Source: Algorimicrobium sp002414705 | GTDB lineage: Bacteria > Bacteroidota > Bacteroidia > Flavobacteriales > Flavobacteriaceae | NCBI GenBank assembly: GCA_963972425.1 | Contig: CAXAUF010000006.1 | Coordinates: 1 to 64,000 of the forward strand | Length of the DNA: 64,000 bases | Reading direction: 5' to 3' | Shown here: positions 61,521-64,000 of the stretch, one piece after another | How the letters are laid out: every line of letters starts with the position of its first letter | Position numbering within the stretch: the first letter of the stretch is position 1 | Position numbers and translations under genes: made by a program | The notes under the pieces: model-generated | What the model saw: only the letters and a program-made list of their open reading frames with translations | The model's database searches: none | What the model was told of the DNA's origin: nothing

Positions 61521-64000
61521 ATGCAAAATAAAGGATTAGTAAAACTGTTTGCAATTTTGTTTGGACTGGTAAGTATTTATCAGTTGTCTTTCACTTTTAA
61601 GGCAAATAGTATTGACGACCAAGCTGTGGCATTTTCAAATGGCGATGAGGTAAAAGAGCGTAAGTATTTAGATTCTCTTGATAATGTAGAGGTTTATAAT
61701 TTAGGAGTAGCTAGTTATACCTATTCTGAAGTTAAGGAAAATTCCATGAACCTTGGTTTGGATTTAAAAGGTGGTGTTAGTGTAATTCTTCAAGTATCTG
61801 TAAAAGATATTTTAAAAGGATTAGCAAACTACAGCAAAAATCCAGTATTCAATCAAGCTTTAGATGATGCTGATGAAATTCAAAAGAATAGTCAAAACGA
61901 TTACGTTACTGATTTCTTTGTTGCATTCGATAAAATAAAAGGTGATACTAAATTAGCTTCTCCAGATATATTTTACACACGCGCACTTGATGGCGAAATA
62001 GAAGGTAGCATGACAGATGGTGAAGTGCAACCTATTATTGAACGTAAAATTGACGAGTCTATCGTTTCTGCTTTTGAGGTATTACGTAAGCGTATTGATG
62101 AGTTTGGTGTAACATCTCCAAGTATTCAACGTTTGGGTAGTTCTGGTCGTATTTTAGTAGAACTTCCTGGTGTTAAAGACAAGGAGCGTGCTATTAAATT
62201 ATTACAAAGTACAGCACAATTAGAATTCTGGGATGTATACAAGCGTGATATGTTTGGACAGTTTTTATTTGATGCTAACAATCTTTTAAAAGAACTTGAA
62301 GCGCCAAAAACAGAAGACGTTGCAGAGCAAACTGAACCTCAAGATTCTGAAGATGCTGCCATTGAAGATTTATTAGGAGCAGATCCAGATTCTACAGCTA
62401 CAGAAGTTAATCCATTACGTGATTTGTTATTCCAATCTCAAAATCCTGCTGCCATTGCTATGGTAAACCTTAAGGATAGAGATCAAGTTATGGGGTATTT
62501 AAATATGACTCAAGTACGTTCTTTATTACCAGGCGAACAACGCTTCACAAAATTTGCATTTGGTAAGCCTGCAAAAGACAGTGAGATTGTTGAGTTATAT
62601 GCTTTAGAAAGCAATAGAGATAATGTACCACAATTAAGTGGAGCTGTTGTTACTGATGCACGTCAAGAGTATGACCCAATGGGTAAACCAACGGTTTCTA
62701 TGCAAATGAACTCTAAAGGTGCTAAAATCTGGGAAGAAATGACTGGAGCAGCATTTACACAACAATCTAATATTGCTATTGTTTTAGATAATGTGGTATA
62801 TTCTGCACCAGGCGTTACAACTGGGCCAATTGCAGGCGGTAACTCATCCATTTCTGGAAACTTTACATTAAATGAGGCAACGGATTTAGCAAACGTGTTA
62901 CGTGCTGGTAAATTACCTGCTTCTGCAGATATTATTCAAGGTGAAGTTGTTGGTCCGTCATTAGGTCAAGAAGCTATTGAAAGTGGTCAAATGTCATTCC
63001 TTATTGCATTAGCATTGGTATTAGTATGGATGTTCCTTTATTACGGTAAAGCAGGTCTATTTGCTGATATTGCTATGATATTTAATATTATATTAATCTT
63101 TGGTGTGCTATCTGGATTAGGTGCTGTATTAACATTACCTGGTATTGCTGGTATTGTATTAACCATTGGTATGTCTGTGGATGCTAACGTACTTATCTTT
63201 GAGCGTATTCGAGAGGAAATTGCCAAAGGAAAAGGTTTAAAAGAATCTATTGATGATGGTTTCAGTAATGCACTATCTTCCATTTTAGATGCGAATATCA
63301 CAACTGGTTTAACCGCTTTAATTTTATTCATCTTTGGAACTGGTCCAATTAAAGGATTTGCTACTACCTTATTAATTGGTATTGCAACCTCTTTATTTAC
63401 AGCTATCTTTATTACACGTTTAATAGTAGATTGGTATGCAAACAGAAATGGGAATTTAGATTTCTCAACAGCTATTACAAAAAACCTTTTCAGAAATATT
63501 AACATCAATTTCTTAAAGAAACGCAAAATGGCTTACATCATTTCTGGTGCATTCATTCTTGTAAGTTTAGGATCTTTATTCACAAACAGTTTAGATCAAG
63601 GTGTCGATTTTGTTGGAGGTAGAACGTACCAAGTTCGTTTTGCTGAAGCCGTTAGTGCTAACGAAATTTCAGAAACATTAGCAGATGCCTTTGGTAGTGC
63701 AGAAGCTAAAACGTTCGGAAATGCCAATCAATTAAAAATTACAACCAAGTATAAAGTAAACGAAACAGATAATGCTATTGATGAGGAAATCAGAAATACA
63801 TTATACACCGAGTTACAGCCTTATATGTCTGGTCTTTCTTATGAAGAATTTATTAGTGACGATCAGGGTAAAACGGTTGGTTTAATGAAATACTATAAGG
63901 TAAGTCCAACGATTGCGGATGATATTAAAAAATCATCAATCTGGGCTATTTTAGGATCTTTAGTAGTTGTATTCTTATATATCTTAATCCGTTTTAAAAG
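61521..64000 (+). CDS. secDF: Protein translocase SecDF (partial, cut by window end)
   Basis: Fused SecD-SecF membrane protein that uses proton flow to pull exported proteins out of the Sec channel; 826 full codons are visible and the frame is open to the window edge. The SecD half begins with a membrane helix and LGLDLKGGVSVILQVSV, then EVLRKRIDEFGVTSPSIQRLGS, VELPGVKDKERA and the five-helix core with MSVDANVLIFERIREE (about 552). The SecF half starts at about 670 with SLDQGVDFVGGRTYQVRF. It is fused as is usual for Bacteroidota. Confidence 0.96.
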   Translation, partial: MQNKGLVKLFAILFGLVSIYQLSFTFKANSIDDQAVAFSNGDEVKERKYLDSLDNVEVYNLGVASYTYSEVKENSMNLGLDLKGGVSVILQVSVKDILKGLANYSKNPVFNQALDDADEIQKNSQNDYVTDFFVAFDKIKGDTKLASPDIFYTRALDGEIEGSMTDGEVQPIIERKIDESIVSAFEVLRKRIDEFGVTSPSIQRLGSSGRILVELPGVKDKERAIKLLQSTAQLEFWDVYKRDMFGQFLFDANNLLKELEAPKTEDVAEQTEPQDSEDAAIEDLLGADPDSTATEVNPLRDLLFQSQNPAAIAMVNLKDRDQVMGYLNMTQVRSLLPGEQRFTKFAFGKPAKDSEIVELYALESNRDNVPQLSGAVVTDARQEYDPMGKPTVSMQMNSKGAKIWEEMTGAAFTQQSNIAIVLDNVVYSAPGVTTGPIAGGNSSISGNFTLNEATDLANVLRAGKLPASADIIQGEVVGPSLGQEAIESGQMSFLIALALVLVWMFLYYGKAGLFADIAMIFNIILIFGVLSGLGAVLTLPGIAGIVLTIGMSVDANVLIFERIREEIAKGKGLKESIDDGFSNALSSILDANITTGLTALILFIFGTGPIKGFATTLLIGIATSLFTAIFITRLIVDWYANRNGNLDFSTAITKNLFRNININFLKKRKMAYIISGAFILVSLGSLFTNSLDQGVDFVGGRTYQVRFAEAVSANEISETLADAFGSAEAKTFGNANQLKITTKYKVNETDNAIDEEIRNTLYTELQPYMSGLSYEEFISDDQGKTVGLMKYYKVSPTIADDIKKSSIWAILGSLVVVFLYILIRFK

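Noticed and set aside
63041..63526. 161-codon minus-strand frame inside secDF
   Set aside because: Lies opposite conserved SecD core motifs in the plus frame; low-complexity composition typical of an antisense shadow.
1..64000. CRISPR arrays, insertion sequences, phage or defence islands
   Set aside because: No evenly spaced direct repeats, transposase, integrase, Cas or restriction-type genes were found; gene order looks like stable core chromosome.

Overview
This is 64 kb of AT-rich chromosome from a member of the Flavobacteriaceae (Bacteroidota), probably marine. The evidence is gldJ, porU and porV (gliding and type IX secretion), a T9SS sorting domain on an exported enzyme, a fused secDF, an ECF sigma/FecR/TonB-receptor set, DUF6090 and DUF2911 proteins, an NhaD Na+/H+ antiporter, and many exact copies of the Bacteroidota -7 promoter box TAnnTTTG just upstream of genes. 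I cannot name the genus. No insertion sequence, prophage, CRISPR array or rRNA operon was seen.

Layout. 0-5 kb: a PIF1-type helicase with HRDC and HTH tails, an acyl-CoA dehydrogenase and anmK. 5-11 kb: an amino-acid dehydrogenase, nhaD, an ExbB/ExbD/TonB-type energy module and folC, then two tRNA-Val genes with a terminator between them. 11-20 kb: murF and gldJ leftward, porU and porV rightward. 20-25 kb: cdd, pyruvate dehydrogenase E1-alpha and E2, an M28 peptidase and an SDR enzyme. 25-30 kb: a very large secreted fusion of FG-GAP/UnbV repeats to a vanadium-haloperoxidase-type domain, then a CtlX-type hydrolase. 30-36 kb: an orphan TPR sensor kinase, argS and an unknown lipoprotein. 36-42 kb: a leftward ECF sigma/FecR/TonB-receptor operon facing a rightward modular lipoprotein. 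42-47 kb: ffh, folD, a YwaF-like membrane protein and a large lipoprotein hydrolase. 47-52 kb: a leftward run of VOC, rluF, hydrolase, cupin, YitT, lipoprotein and HerA-like ATPase. 52-64 kb: queE, DUF2911, asnB, two DUF6090 paralogues, gyrB, mdh, DUF4412 and secDF (cut by the window end).

How the genes work together. GldJ, PorU and PorV belong to the gliding/T9SS apparatus that would export and process the haloperoxidase-type protein at 25-29 kb. SecDF would support the earlier Sec step. ExbB/ExbD/TonB would energise TonB receptors such as the one at 36-38 kb. The rest is mostly housekeeping.

Best candidates for something undescribed: (1) the sigma/FecR/TonB-receptor operon divergent from a lipoprotein built of three successive domain pairs; (2) the UnbV plus vanadium-haloperoxidase plus T9SS fusion; (3) the second tRNA-Val, which has C instead of the near-universal U at position 33 and lies just behind a terminator; (4) helically phased T/A tracts upstream of gyrB.
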